From positions 3,984,001-4,048,000 of the forward strand of contig NZ_CP120361.1 of assembly GCF_029457495.1 (NCBI RefSeq): DNA of 64,000 nt. Direction: 5' to 3'. The notes below the pieces were generated by a model. The model saw only the letters and a list, made by a program, of their open reading frames with translations, was not told the DNA's origin and did not search any database. The position numbers and the translations under genes were made by a program. The first letter of the stretch is position 1, and the number at the start of each line of letters is the position of its first letter. Positions 1 through 9,154 of this stretch are shown here, piece after piece. Source of the stretch: Chelativorans sp. AA-79 (lineage in GTDB: Bacteria; Pseudomonadota; Alphaproteobacteria; Rhizobiales; Rhizobiaceae).

Positions 1-2
1 TC

Positions 3-1217
3 GACAATTTCGGAGAACAATGGGCCCGGCTGCTGGCGGATATGCGCGTGCGCTCATCCCAGTCACTGGGCGAGGCAGCAGAGACCGCTCGCATTCTGGC
101 CGGCTCCCCAAACCCGATCGAAACGGTCGCGCGATCGATCGCCGCGGCGACCGACTTGCAGGATGCGTTCATCAGCGGAGGCGAGGAGGTCGCAACGGTG
201 CTCGACGGCGACAAGGTCAGCGTGCCTGATCCATATGCCGCTCTGCGCAAGTCCCTGGAGACACAGTCCGTAGCGGAAGGCCAGGAAAGCGGAGCCGCTC
301 CCGCCCAACTGGCAGCCCTGCAACCCGGTATCCGCGCCGTCTACGGCCAGCTTTCGCGCGCGGCCACCTCGACTGCCGAAGTCGCACAGATCTTCGACGT
401 CGACAGCCAGCTCACCAATGCCAATCAGGACCTCTTGCAGCAGGCGCGAAACATGCCTGCTCCGGTCGACGGCTGGATGGCGGGGGTTGCGGCCGACATC
501 GGTTCACTCGCCGTCAAAACGGCACGGCGGCGCGTGGCGGACCTGTGGGCGCCCGAAGCGACGGTATGCTCCAGCATCGTGACGGGCCGCTACCCGTTCG
601 TCCGCTCGTCCCCGCATGACATCTCTCTTCACGACTTCGCCAGACTGTTCGGGCCGAGCGGCCTCTTTCACACCTTCTTCAAGGAACGGCTCGCACCCTT
701 TGTCGATACGACCACCTCGCCGTGGACATGGCGCGGTACTTTCGGGGCGCCCGGAACTCCGAGCGAGGCCCTCGCCCAGTTTGAAAATGCAGACAAGATC
801 CGCCGCGCCTTTTTCCAGTCGGGTGGTGAAAATCCGAGTGTAGCCATCAACGTCAAGCCGCTCTCACTCTCGAATACGGCCAACGCTGTGATGATCGAGA
901 TCGACGGCGAGCGCGTGGTCTATTTCCATGGCCCGGTGCAGTCGAAGACCATTTCCTGGCCGTCCAGCGAGGCGGTCAACCTCTCGCGAATCGCTTTCCT
1001 GCCCGGCGGATGGCAGCAAGCAACAACCGAGACGGGAGATTGGTCCGCGTTCCGGCTCTTTGATAGAGCAGAGGTTACATCCGAAGGTGACGACCTCTTC
1101 CGGGCGCGCTTTGAAAGCGTCGGCCTCACTGCAGAGTTCGAGGTGCAATTCGGCTCGGTGCTCAGCCCGTTTCGCCTCGAGGCGCTTTCGGATTTCAGCT
1201 GTCCATCGCAATTGTGA
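3..1217 (+). CDS. tssM: Type VI secretion protein TssM (IcmF/ImpL), C-terminal part
   Basis: The frame is open from base 3, so the gene begins upstream of the window; about 404 C-terminal residues are present. TssM is the large inner-membrane component of the type VI secretion membrane complex, whose C-terminal half lies in the periplasm and contacts TssJ and TssL. Seen here is the family block YPF...HDISLHDFARLFGPSG, followed by FF.E.LAPFVDTT and a W.WRG motif, then a beta-rich tail (about residues 270-400). The N-terminal membrane segments and any Walker motif lie outside the window. The next gene starts 10 bp downstream on the same strand, so the three type VI genes look like one transcript. 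Identification rests on the conserved C-terminal block and on the tagF/ppkA neighbours. Confidence 0.9.
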   Translation, partial: DNFGEQWARLLADMRVRSSQSLGEAAETARILAGSPNPIETVARSIAAATDLQDAFISGGEEVATVLDGDKVSVPDPYAALRKSLETQSVAEGQESGAAPAQLAALQPGIRAVYGQLSRAATSTAEVAQIFDVDSQLTNANQDLLQQARNMPAPVDGWMAGVAADIGSLAVKTARRRVADLWAPEATVCSSIVTGRYPFVRSSPHDISLHDFARLFGPSGLFHTFFKERLAPFVDTTTSPWTWRGTFGAPGTPSEALAQFENADKIRRAFFQSGGENPSVAINVKPLSLSNTANAVMIEIDGERVVYFHGPVQSKTISWPSSEAVNLSRIAFLPGGWQQATTETGDWSAFRLFDRAEVTSEGDDLFRARFESVGLTAEFEVQFGSVLSPFRLEALSDFSCPSQL

Positions 1218-1227
1218 GGGATGCACC

Positions 1228-2616
1228 ATGAGGCAGGGCCAAACAAAAGGCGCCACCAAGGAGGAACCCGACCTCATCGGCTTCTTCGGTAAAGTACCCA
1301 CGCATGGCGATTTCCTTTCCGAAGGCTTCGGACCCGCCTTAAGGGAGGCGCTGGACGGCTGGATACAAGCCGGACTGCAATCGAGTGAGCAGGTTTTTGG
1401 CAGACAGTGGCGCGACATGTTCCACGCTAACACGCCGTGGCGCTTTGTCGTTCAGAGCGGCCTCTGGGGACCGGCAACCGTCGCCGGCGTGATGCTGCCG
1501 AGCAGAGACCGTGTTGGGCGCAGCTTTCCTTTGATCGTTGCAGCACAGCTCAGCAGCTATTCCGGTGCCGCACGCTGGCTTTGTTACGACAGGACGTGGT
1601 TTCTGGCCGCCGAGGCACTGGCGGAAACCTCGCGCGCGAAAGATTTCGACCTGGCAGGCCTGTCGGCGGGTCTCAAACGCCTCCGCCTACCGGAGGCGAA
1701 GGCTCTCGTCAGCCTGCCCGGTGAAGAGCGCGACGGCAACGGCAGGGGCGTCTCCATCTGGTGGATGGTCGACGCCCATACGCGTCAGGTGTCAGGCTTC
1801 AAGACTGTCGGCCAGCCAAGGGAATCCGATTTTCCGAGGTTGCTCGAGCACGCCACAGGACGCATCGACGGAGATGAGACCCGGCAGCCGGGGGACGTCT
1901 CAGCGCGCCAGGAACCACGTTCGGCAGAAGCACCATCTTCACGGGAGCTTGTGATCGAAAGAGGTTACGCCACGCATCCCGGAACGCGCCTCTCCATCAA
2001 TGGCGATGCGCTGCTCCTTTCGGATGTTCCACGCCTCTTTGCCATCGCCGACGGCGTAGGAGACGGCATGGCGGATGCAAATGCCGCCAAGGCTGCAGTC
2101 AACGCGCTGACCGACGCAACCCCGCAGGAAACGCTCTCGGCGCTCGTACAGGAGGTAAAGGGCAAACTGGGACGCGCGCATGGACTGTTGCGCGCGTTAC
2201 CTGTTCCCGACCAACGTGGCGAGGGGCCGAAGGCGAGTGTAATCGTGCTCGCCATCATGGGCGATGCTTTTGCGGTGATCTGGGCAGGAGATGCCCGCTG
2301 TTACCTGGTTCGAGACCGCATGATGCGGTGTCTCACGCGGGACCACATAGAGATCGGGCTGCGTCGGCGACTTTCGCGCTGCATCGGAGGAGATGGCCCC
2401 TTGGCGCCCGAAATCGTCAGCGACACCCTCCAAGACGGGGACCAGCTTCTGCTTTGCAGTGCGCCGCTTCCTCGCGTCCTGGGCGAGCATGCAATCGCAA
2501 CAATGCTGTTGGATTTACCTGCCCATGAGCTTCCCGCCGCGCTCGTGCAGGAAGCGCTGATCGTGAACACACGCGACAATGTCAGCGCCATCCTCGTCGG
2601 TGCGAGCCAGAGATGA
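1228..2616 (+). CDS. tagF-pppA: TagF-PppA fusion: type VI accessory domain plus PP2C-type phosphatase
   Basis: 462 residues. Residues about 12-190 are TagF (ImpM): GFFGKVPTHGDF, then a W..PW.F motif. Residues about 225-460 are a PP2C-like domain with ADGVGDG, WAGDARCYLVRD and a terminal DNVSAI. In Agrobacterium tumefaciens the same fusion represses type VI secretion post-translationally, PppA opposing the kinase PpkA. ATG 1228 is chosen because TagF homology begins directly after it; the frame is open further upstream but overlaps tssM. The gene overlaps the kinase by 4 bp (ATGA), indicating translational coupling. Odd: the usual NED box reads NGD, and the usual C-S-D-G-L box reads C-S-A-P-L, so one metal-binding aspartate appears lost. 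Phosphatase activity may therefore be weak or absent. Confidence 0.9.
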   Translation: MRQGQTKGATKEEPDLIGFFGKVPTHGDFLSEGFGPALREALDGWIQAGLQSSEQVFGRQWRDMFHANTPWRFVVQSGLWGPATVAGVMLPSRDRVGRSFPLIVAAQLSSYSGAARWLCYDRTWFLAAEALAETSRAKDFDLAGLSAGLKRLRLPEAKALVSLPGEERDGNGRGVSIWWMVDAHTRQVSGFKTVGQPRESDFPRLLEHATGRIDGDETRQPGDVSARQEPRSAEAPSSRELVIERGYATHPGTRLSINGDALLLSDVPRLFAIADGVGDGMADANAAKAAVNALTDATPQETLSALVQEVKGKLGRAHGLLRALPVPDQRGEGPKASVIVLAIMGDAFAVIWAGDARCYLVRDRMMRCLTRDHIEIGLRRRLSRCIGGDGPLAPEIVSDTLQDGDQLLLCSAPLPRVLGEHAIATMLLDLPAHELPAALVQEALIVNTRDNVSAILVGASQR

Positions 2617-3524
2617 GCGTGCAGGATACGGATATGAGCCGGATCGCCGCCCGGTTCGGCGCTCTTTGGCAGGCCCTGACGCATGAAGGCGACCGGGTGC
2701 GTGATCGCGAGGAAAGTCGGCTGCTCATCGATCGCGTGCGGGCTGCACTCGACCGGGGACACGCACATTTCGGTGCTGGTTCTGCATCCGACATCGTCGC
2801 CGGCACTTTCCTGGTGGAAGAGTTGGTTCATGAGACGCCTCGGGCACAGATATTCCGTCTACGCCATCGCGATCTCGCGGAGGCTTACGCGCTCAAGGTT
2901 TTGCACCCGGAATGCGCGGATGATCCTACACTTTCCGACCTCCTGCTGCGTGAAGCGCGCATTCATACCGCGCTTCACCACACGAACATCGTGATCGCCC
3001 ACCTCCCTTTGCGGCTGGCAGACGGCAGGCCGGCGCTGCTGCTGGAATGGGTGGGCGGGGGAAGCCTCTCGCAGCGCCTCAACGGGTCGAGATGTTTTTC
3101 GCCCAGCGACATCTGCGGAATCATGGAGGCGCTCCTTTCAGGGCTGCAGGCCATCCATACGGCGGGGTTCGTGCACGCGGACATCACGCCCGCCAATCTG
3201 CTCTTCGCCGAAGACAGTCCGATAAGCCTGAAGATCGCGGATTTCGGCATTTCGGTGGAGCGGCGGAGCGCCTCCGGACCGGATTCTGCAGTGCGGGCAC
3301 GCTCGCGCCTGGCGCCTCCACAATGCCTTGCTAACGGCCTCCCGAATGAGCGGGCGGATCTCTATGCATGCGGACAAATCCTTCTGAGGCTTCTGGACCA
3401 CTGCACCCGGACCGCGGATGCGGCCCTGGCGTCATTCGCCGAGCGTCTCATCTGCGGCGACCCCACACGTTGCCCAGGCAGCGCGGGAGAGGCCCTTGCT
3501 GCCCTGCGCGCGATCGCCGGATAG
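2613..3524 (+). CDS. ppkA: PpkA-type serine/threonine protein kinase of the type VI cluster
   Basis: 303 residues, a soluble kinase domain with no membrane span. Seen: catalytic lysine in ALKVLH (about residue 94), catalytic loop HADITPANLL in place of the usual HRDLKPEN, and DFG in ADFGIS. The APE motif is replaced by APPQ. The catalytic and metal-binding aspartates are kept. The Arg-to-Ala change makes it a non-RD kinase, and the loop lysine is Thr. In type VI systems PpkA phosphorylates Fha or TssL to promote assembly, antagonised by PppA. Its start overlaps the stop of tagF-pppA by 4 bp. It ends 16 bp before a convergent gene, which marks the end of the type VI cluster. PpkA proteins with a C-terminal membrane/VWA part are longer; this is the short cytosolic form. 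Confidence 0.85.
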   Translation: MSVQDTDMSRIAARFGALWQALTHEGDRVRDREESRLLIDRVRAALDRGHAHFGAGSASDIVAGTFLVEELVHETPRAQIFRLRHRDLAEAYALKVLHPECADDPTLSDLLLREARIHTALHHTNIVIAHLPLRLADGRPALLLEWVGGGSLSQRLNGSRCFSPSDICGIMEALLSGLQAIHTAGFVHADITPANLLFAEDSPISLKIADFGISVERRSASGPDSAVRARSRLAPPQCLANGLPNERADLYACGQILLRLLDHCTRTADAALASFAERLICGDPTRCPGSAGEALAALRAIAG

Positions 3525-3540
3525 AAGACGCTTGCTTCAT

Positions 3541-4650
3541 CTACTCCGCCGGCGGGGATGCGGCGGGCAGCGAGACGCTTTTCTGGAAAACCGTCAAAAG
3601 CTTGGCCAGATCCACTATGCGAGCATTGCCGGCGTAGAGGATGTCACCGTCCTGCATCAAGAACCCTTGCATGAGAACGAAATTTGCGACGTCGCGCAGA
3701 TTGAGGCGATAGATGACGGGCTTCTCAGTTGCGGATGCGCGCGAGGCCGCTTCAGCCGCAACATGGATGTTTGGATTGCGGAAGAGATAGACATTGCGAG
3801 CGTCCGCACGGTCATCCAGAAGGCCACCGACACGCCCAATGGCTTTGGCGAGCGTGAGCTTGCCGGTCTCAAATTCGAACTCGCCGTTGCTCTTGAACGC
3901 GCCGAGGGCCGTGAAGCTCGAGCCGTTCTTCTCGACCAGAATCCGGTCCTCTGGCATGAGGCGGACGTTTTGGCCGTCATCCGCCAGGAGACAGTCAAGC
4001 GGCGCACGCGCCCTGTAAGGGCCGCGAACCAGCGTCACCATTGTCGAACCGGGGGGAGAACCGGGCCCGCCTGCCGATGCGATGGCATCGAGAACCCGCT
4101 CTCTCTTGCTGGCGAGCGGAAAGCGGCCGATGGACCGCACATCCCCGTGTACGGTAACGGTACTGGCCGGGCTTTCCACCACCGTGACGACGGCCTGGGG
4201 GTTTACCGCGGATCCGCGAAGGCTATCGACGATCCGATTTTGAACAACTTCGGGCGAAGCGCCTTTCACGGGTTGCCGGCCGACAAAAGGAACGGTTACG
4301 GAGCCGTCCTGATCGACTGTAAAGCGGCCCAGGTTAAGAACTTTGCTCTCGGTGGGCGATAGTAAACCCGCTTCACCGGTGTCCAAAATGGTGACCTCGA
4401 TCACGTCGCCCGCCTGTAGGCCATTGCCTCCGGTCTTTGCAGCCTGAAGTCGATCGAACTCGCCACAAGAGGAAGTGGCGGAAGGCATATTCGTGATATC
4501 CGGCAAAGCACTTACAAGCTCAAGTACCGGCATCTTTTCATCCGAACCGGGAAGGGTAACACTATAAATATCGCCGACACTGGGGCCGGAGGATGGGCTG
4601 GCACATCCAGCGAGAATGATGAACAGTGAAACCGAAAATTGTTTCCGCAT
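3541..4650 (-). CDS. Polysaccharide export lipoprotein (Wza/KpsD-like OPX family)
   Basis: 369 residues. ATG 4650 is chosen because GGAGGAGCG lies directly upstream and the product then begins with a lipoprotein signal: about 15 hydrophobic residues ending in LAG-C (Cys16). The Poly_export core is near residues 80-160 (L.AGDVIEVTILDTGE, then GRFTVDQDGSVTVPFVG), followed by two soluble ligand-binding beta-grasp-like domains (V.V.G.V...G.FPL, and about 265-340). OPX proteins form or feed the outer-membrane channel for capsule or exopolysaccharide. No wzc/wzx/wzy partner is adjacent; the glycan-related operon lies 7 kb away. The next minus-strand gene upstream is a carbonic anhydrase, 80 bp away. 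Confidence 0.88.
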   Translation of the reverse strand: MRKQFSVSLFIILAGCASPSSGPSVGDIYSVTLPGSDEKMPVLELVSALPDITNMPSATSSCGEFDRLQAAKTGGNGLQAGDVIEVTILDTGEAGLLSPTESKVLNLGRFTVDQDGSVTVPFVGRQPVKGASPEVVQNRIVDSLRGSAVNPQAVVTVVESPASTVTVHGDVRSIGRFPLASKRERVLDAIASAGGPGSPPGSTMVTLVRGPYRARAPLDCLLADDGQNVRLMPEDRILVEKNGSSFTALGAFKSNGEFEFETGKLTLAKAIGRVGGLLDDRADARNVYLFRNPNIHVAAEAASRASATEKPVIYRLNLRDVANFVLMQGFLMQDGDILYAGNARIVDLAKLLTVFQKSVSLPAASPPAE

Positions 4651-4730
4651 CGCTCCTCCAGGCTCGCTCCTGAACGTCTGAAGCGGCTCCACGCGGGTGC
4701 CGGCCAGCCGGGAGCGGCCATGCTTGCCGG

Positions 4731-5483
4731 TCAGGTCGAACTCAAGATGAAGCGCCGATGCGGCAAGACGATCGGTCGCGCATTGTGAGGAATGATGGCC
4801 CTGAACCTTGCAATGTCCTCCTCGCTTACCCGCAGCGGTTCCTTGAGGACGATCCAGTCCACGTCCTCGCTGCAGGGCGGAGTGGTCAGAGACCCCTCAT
4901 AAAGCCAATAGTCGAGGGAGCCGGGTAGCAACCCGCGAGGATCGAAATCATCCACCAGGACGCTGTCGTCCCTATGCGCGGGAAAGGTTCTCGCGAGCCG
5001 GGCAAACGCCTCGTTAGCCGCGCCAGCGGCGAAGAACACGGCAAGAACACCGAAAGAGCCAGTTTCGCGATTCTGATGCACGAAATGTGCCTCCATCGGA
5101 AAGGCCCGCCCCTTCACGTGGTGCTCGCTCGGGGTGTGGAAATGAAACTGTTTCAGTTCGTAGACTTCGCCGTCGCGATCGAGCGCGCTGCCGGCCGGCA
5201 CATCGATCTGAATCGTGTGGCCGTTGTTGACCATGGTGCCGTCGCTCTCTTCCCAGTCGAGTTCGAGCTTCGGCAGCTTCGCCGCGATCTCGCCTGCAAT
5301 ATCCAGGGGAGACTGCTGGCTCCCTGTCGCACAGGCGAGATTGTGCGGATCGAGTTCGCCCCAATGTTTCGGCGCCTCGGCTCCGTCATAGCCCCACTCC
5401 TCATCCGCAAAGGCAATGCCTGCGCAGGCGGCGCAGCCGCCGAATGCCATCAGAGACTTGATGAAAAGACGCCGTTCAATCAT
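4731..5483 (-). CDS. Alpha-class carbonic anhydrase with Tat signal
   Basis: 250 residues from ATG 5483; a TTG 12 bp upstream (5495) is an alternative and neither has a clear ribosome site. The N-terminus ERRLFIKSLMAFGG fits the twin-arginine export motif (R-R-x-F-x-K), then a short hydrophobic stretch and A-F-A cleavage site, so the enzyme should act folded in the periplasm. The alpha-CA core shows WGELD, the zinc motif F-H-F-H-x-P-S-E-H (two zinc His), the third zinc His in E-A-H-F-V-H, and the substrate-pocket motif GSLTTPPCSE. Length matches bacterial alpha-CAs. It interconverts CO2 and bicarbonate. Transcribed with the OPX lipoprotein, though no functional link is evident. Confidence 0.92.
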   Translation of the reverse strand: MIERRLFIKSLMAFGGCAACAGIAFADEEWGYDGAEAPKHWGELDPHNLACATGSQQSPLDIAGEIAAKLPKLELDWEESDGTMVNNGHTIQIDVPAGSALDRDGEVYELKQFHFHTPSEHHVKGRAFPMEAHFVHQNRETGSFGVLAVFFAAGAANEAFARLARTFPAHRDDSVLVDDFDPRGLLPGSLDYWLYEGSLTTPPCSEDVDWIVLKEPLRVSEEDIARFRAIIPHNARPIVLPHRRFILSST

Positions 5484-5721
5484 CGCATGATCCAATTGTC
5501 AGAGGAGGTTTACAACAAGGGCTACACGCAGGATAAGCTCGGTAGTCCGATGAACGTCCGGCAAAGCAAATCGCACAAAGCCGTATGCCGCATCAGGGCA
5601 GCATACATGTGATTGCAGCATGCTGATGCATGCATACCTACATAAGGTTGCGTGCTGTTAAATCCCGTATCAACATTGCTCGTGCGCTCTCCCATACTGC
5701 ATCATTTCCGGCGTTTACAGA

Positions 5722-6156
5722 TCAGGCGCGGCTGTAGGCCGTTCCATCGAAGACATAGATGACCGGGCAAGGCCAGAAGCGGCTCATGCCCCTCGCATGA
5801 TCCAACGCCTCGACAAAGCTGCAGGGATCCCCGCTCCGTTTCGAGATAAAGAGATGATCAGGCAACGGATCTTGCTCAACGGCATGCTTGCCCAAATGAG
5901 CAATTGCCGCCAAACGCCTCGTCTGAAACCCCGGTGGCGTACCCAACGGCACGGCTGAAGGAGGTGTCTTCCATGCGCGAAAGACCACACTGTATGGCTG
6001 GCCTGCCCGTGCGATGGTCAACACAACCATGAAGTGCCTGCCGGGCAGCATCGCGTGAAGCTCCTGTATGGCGGTGGCGCAGAACATGTCCTGCCCTATC
6101 CACGATGACAGCCATGCGTCTCTTACGCGCGGGTCAAGGGAGATGATTGCTGCCAC
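5722..6156 (-). CDS. Hypothetical protein, 144 aa
   Basis: Open frame of 144 residues starting at GTG 6156, with AAAAGGA about 7 bases upstream. I do not recognise a family. It has mixed alpha/beta composition with short hydrophobic runs (MVVLTIARAG, PVIYVFDG) and no signal peptide or membrane span. It lies in the same orientation as the next unknown gene (start 6651), about 100 bp apart, between the carbonic anhydrase and a LysR regulator, in a stretch less GC-rich than the flanks. It may be part of an acquired block. It could be a spurious frame, but the plausible start and lack of a better competing frame favour a gene. Confidence 0.45.
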   Translation of the reverse strand: MAAIISLDPRVRDAWLSSWIGQDMFCATAIQELHAMLPGRHFMVVLTIARAGQPYSVVFRAWKTPPSAVPLGTPPGFQTRRLAAIAHLGKHAVEQDPLPDHLFISKRSGDPCSFVEALDHARGMSRFWPCPVIYVFDGTAYSRA

Positions 6157-6258
6157 GGCTGCATCCTTTTGGTGTAATCCGGGCCTCCCACAACAACTGC
6201 CCGGCCGCTGGTTGCAAAACTCCGCTTCCAGGACGAGTGCCTTCAGTCGCCCAGAGCA

Positions 6259-6651
6259 CTATGGAAGCGGACCGATCTGTTCTTTCCCTGGGATCAGATC
6301 GTCTATGGGACACCAGCCGATAAGGCGCTGTCCCTCGCCCAAATGCATTGGCGAAATGATGGCTCCGTTCCTCTCATCCGGCAGATGGTCGAACCAGCCC
6401 GTCGCGTTGCAGCCCTGCACCTTCGCCAGAAACCGTGATCGGTCGCCGGTCTTCAGCAGGTCCGGCGGATCGTCCCACAATGGAAAGTCATTCAGGTAGT
6501 CTGCCGGGAAGCAGTTTACCTGTCCGCTCTCCATATACATTACCGCTACGACAAAAGTATCCATCTCCCCTTTCGGCACTTTCGGCAGAACTGAAGCTGG
6601 CCTATACCTAATCCTAATCGGCTTTTCTATAATTCTTTCCGAATCTCGCAT
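6259..6651 (-). CDS. Hypothetical protein, 130 aa
   Basis: 130-residue frame from ATG 6651, no strong ribosome site. Not recognised. Predicted soluble, acidic-to-neutral, with aromatic-rich stretches (FPADYLNDFPLWDDPPDLL, GWFDHLPDERNGAII) and a Cys/Trp-containing tail. The amino-acid composition looks like a real globular protein rather than a shadow frame. It precedes the 144-aa unknown gene in the same direction, so the two may form a small transcript. Confidence 0.45.
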   Translation of the reverse strand: MRDSERIIEKPIRIRYRPASVLPKVPKGEMDTFVVAVMYMESGQVNCFPADYLNDFPLWDDPPDLLKTGDRSRFLAKVQGCNATGWFDHLPDERNGAIISPMHLGEGQRLIGWCPIDDLIPGKEQIGPLP

Positions 6652-6843
6652 TACGGAACCTGGTGTCCTGTTTCAACAAACGCAGGAGCGAACCGCTCCG
6701 CACCAGCGGACGAAAGATCAAGACGTCGCGACACGAGAGTAGCGCCAATACCACCTGTCTTCCGGCCTCCTTGGGCATTCATGTAAGCACACCTTGTTGT
6801 TGAGGCTATTCGAATGGCCCATAGTCCTGCGGCGCAGAGGACA

Positions 6844-7698
6844 TTATACCATATATTCAGATATTGCTTCAAATATCCTGCATGCCTTTTTAAATTGGAC
6901 CTTTTTCTTATTATAAAACATGCCAAATCTTATGCAGCTCTTTCCGGTGATACCCGCCACAGCTCTGATTGCATGAGCCGGAAGGGTATCCAAGGCAAAC
7001 TTTGGAACGGTTGTGCACCCAAGCCCAGCTGACACCAGATGCATTCGAACAAGGTTGTCATCGGCACGGCCGGCAACCTTGTAAGGAATCTGCGCTTCTC
7101 GAAGCGACCGTTCGGCATAGTAGGAGTAAGGAGAAAGAGTGGCCTCGAGAACAACCGGGATCGGCGCGGAGCGGCCGTCGCCCAGTCTGGGTCCAAAGGC
7201 ATGGGAGGCCACCCACACCAATGGAACGTCGACCATGAGATCAACCTCACCCTCATGGTGGAAAAGAGGGCGCATAACGATGTCCAGTTCGCCATCGTTG
7301 AACATCCCCGCAACACCCGACGGGCGACCAATTCGGATCTCGAATTCCTTGTCCAAATCCATATAACGAGAGATGTTGCTGCAGTGGCGTGCAGCCAGAT
7401 AGTCGCAGAGGCCCAGCCGCAACTTGCCCATTTCCTTGCCGAGCGAGATGCACCGCATCGTCTCCACGGGCTCCATCATAGCGAAGATAAGGCGGGCAAT
7501 TTCGTCCGAGCACACCGTCATCTTGGTGCCGTTGCGGGCTATGATTGGAATGCCCGAAAGCTTTTCGAAGCGTGCAACTTGCTGCGATACGGCCGACTGG
7601 GATATGCCGATACGTTCAGCAGCAACCGTTACGCTCCTGCTCGCAAGAACTTCTCGGACACATCGTATTGTCCCGAGTGACAACCGCTCAAGGCTCAT
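6844..7698 (-). CDS. LysR-family transcriptional regulator
   Basis: 284 residues. The N-terminal winged helix-turn-helix (about 1-65) shows SVTVAAERIGISQSAVSQQVARFEKL, the LysR recognition-helix pattern (S-Q-S-A-V-S-Q-Q). Residues about 90-280 form the two-lobed effector domain (LRLGLCDYLA..., GELDIVMRPLF, VSAGLGCTTVP). The stop lies in AT-rich sequence and the last 25 residues are Lys-rich, unlike most LysR tails. No divergent partner gene starts in the following 380 bp; the upstream space holds a 15-bp palindrome. The target is unknown; the nearest genes are the two unknown genes downstream and the response regulator upstream on the same strand. Confidence 0.85.
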   Translation of the reverse strand: MSLERLSLGTIRCVREVLASRSVTVAAERIGISQSAVSQQVARFEKLSGIPIIARNGTKMTVCSDEIARLIFAMMEPVETMRCISLGKEMGKLRLGLCDYLAARHCSNISRYMDLDKEFEIRIGRPSGVAGMFNDGELDIVMRPLFHHEGEVDLMVDVPLVWVASHAFGPRLGDGRSAPIPVVLEATLSPYSYYAERSLREAQIPYKVAGRADDNLVRMHLVSAGLGCTTVPKFALDTLPAHAIRAVAGITGKSCIRFGMFYNKKKVQFKKACRIFEAISEYMV

Positions 7699-8079
7699 CG
7701 TCGCGCTCCCTGTCTTTTCCTAAGGGGACATCGTCAGCCGCCACCGGATACCTATTTCCCGGGGAATGACTCTTTCTTGATGGAAAGCGATCTACGCCCA
7801 CTAACGATCAAAGTTCAAAGAGGTATACTTAACTACCGCCGTATACACAGTTACAATTGGATTCACGAGCACATGCACACGGTGAACATTGTTTAACAAT
7901 GCACACAACAAGTTACCGAGCTCGGAGGCGTAAGCCCCTACATCGTGCGCGTACTGGATTTACGATCACCCGCCGACAGATCACGGGATTCTGCAGAGAC
8001 CCCGTGCAAGCGCGTCTCTATCGACTGCACCTTCTCCAGTTACCATCCTGCCGCACGCCGGTCAGGCGGCCCATTCGTC
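7699..8079. other. Intergenic region with a 15-bp palindrome
   Basis: No gene is supported in these 381 bases. They hold the LysR upstream region and the end of the response-regulator transcript. At 7887-7901 there is an exact inverted repeat, CATTGTT-T-AACAATG, in an AT-rich patch, which may be an operator for the LysR protein. Short frames here lack good starts. Confidence 0.5.
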
Positions 8080-8829
8080 TCATACGCTGCTGCTCTCCAG
8101 CGCCGGAGACACAGTAAACATTGGTGGATCCAGCTCACAGAGATGTGTCTCCCGCAGAAGCGAGAAGCCATGGCTACGATGCGTCGCAATGATGTTCCCT
8201 AGCTCCGGCGCCTCGGTTTCGAGTTTTTTTCTAAGGCGGTGGACGAGAACATCGAGGCGCTTGTCCGTCAGTGAAAGGTCATCGTCCCAAAGGAAGCGCT
8301 CGACTTCATGCCGCGAAGCCCTCCGGTACGGAGCCTCTGCCAGACAGGCAAGGAACCAGCACTCTAACGTAGTCAGCCGCACGACGGGGCCTCCGGAGAT
8401 CATCAGGAGCTGCCGCCCCTTGTCCAGGGCCAGAGCAGACGGCGCCTCCGGGAAACGGGCGGCAAGACGCTGCAGCACAGCTTTCAACTCGTCATAGCTG
8501 ACCGGCTTCGCCAGGTAGACGTCCACACCTGCCTTCAACGCCTCGAGGCGCTCCTGAGCTCCCGTATTCGCCATCAAGGCAACGATGCGCACCTGCTTGC
8601 GTATAGCCAGTTGCCTTATTGTGGACAGCCATTCGTTTGCGCATGTTTCCAAGTCAAGAACAAGAATACAGCGAGCGCTCGATGCAACCATACAATCAAG
8701 TTCTTCCTTTGTTTCAGCGAGAGACACAGGAAACCCTACCAACTGCAAGGCAAGCTGCATGTCATGCCAAAGACTGCGATCTTCTCTAATGAATATTATT
8801 TTCAAGTTTTCTTGAATATAATGCTTCAT
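8080..8829 (-). CDS. OmpR/PhoB-type response regulator (orphan)
   Basis: 249 residues from ATG 8829, preceded by GGGAGA 5 bases upstream; an earlier in-frame start at 8856 lacks a site. Residues 10-120 form a receiver domain: the phospho-acceptor is probably the Asp in ILVLDLET, followed by MANTGA and the K-P of LAKPVS. Residues about 140-235 form a winged-helix DNA-binding domain (VRLTTLECWFLACLAE, then RLDVLVHRLRKKLE, THRSHGFSLL). The receiver's usual N-terminal acidic pair (DD/ED) appears as RED. No histidine kinase lies next to it, so it is an orphan. Its start is 465 bp from the left recombination site at 9294, and the region between holds a palindrome and a tiny membrane-protein gene. 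Confidence 0.85.
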   Translation of the reverse strand: MKHYIQENLKIIFIREDRSLWHDMQLALQLVGFPVSLAETKEELDCMVASSARCILVLDLETCANEWLSTIRQLAIRKQVRIVALMANTGAQERLEALKAGVDVYLAKPVSYDELKAVLQRLAARFPEAPSALALDKGRQLLMISGGPVVRLTTLECWFLACLAEAPYRRASRHEVERFLWDDDLSLTDKRLDVLVHRLRKKLETEAPELGNIIATHRSHGFSLLRETHLCELDPPMFTVSPALESSSV

Positions 8830-9154
8830 GACATTCTCCCATTTCGATTGGCCCAACTGCTCTCAACAGCACGGGCATCCACTTCGGATAAACGCGTGTA
8901 TATCAGCTATATGTCCATATATACGTCGAACTTAAGCAACTCGACAGGACGTTATTTCCAATTTTCCTGGTAAAACATATCTCGCACCTGCAAGAATCCT
9001 TCGATATCATGACCAGGAACCCACTCCTCTTCCCCTCGGCCAGGACGCCGAACCTTTCGGCGCGCTCAAGTGCTCCGGAACCAGGAAGTTATCGCAAACC
9101 AAATCGTATCTTCTGACCTCTCCATCCATACGAAGCTCCCGGCATATCAGAGGA
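8830..9154. other. Response-regulator upstream region
   Basis: These 325 bases hold no convincing gene beyond the small frame that ends at 9155. At 8908-8921 lies the exact inverted repeat TATATG-TC-CATATA within an AT-rich run. It sits about 80 bp before the response-regulator start, where an autoregulatory operator or promoter would be expected. Confidence 0.4.
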
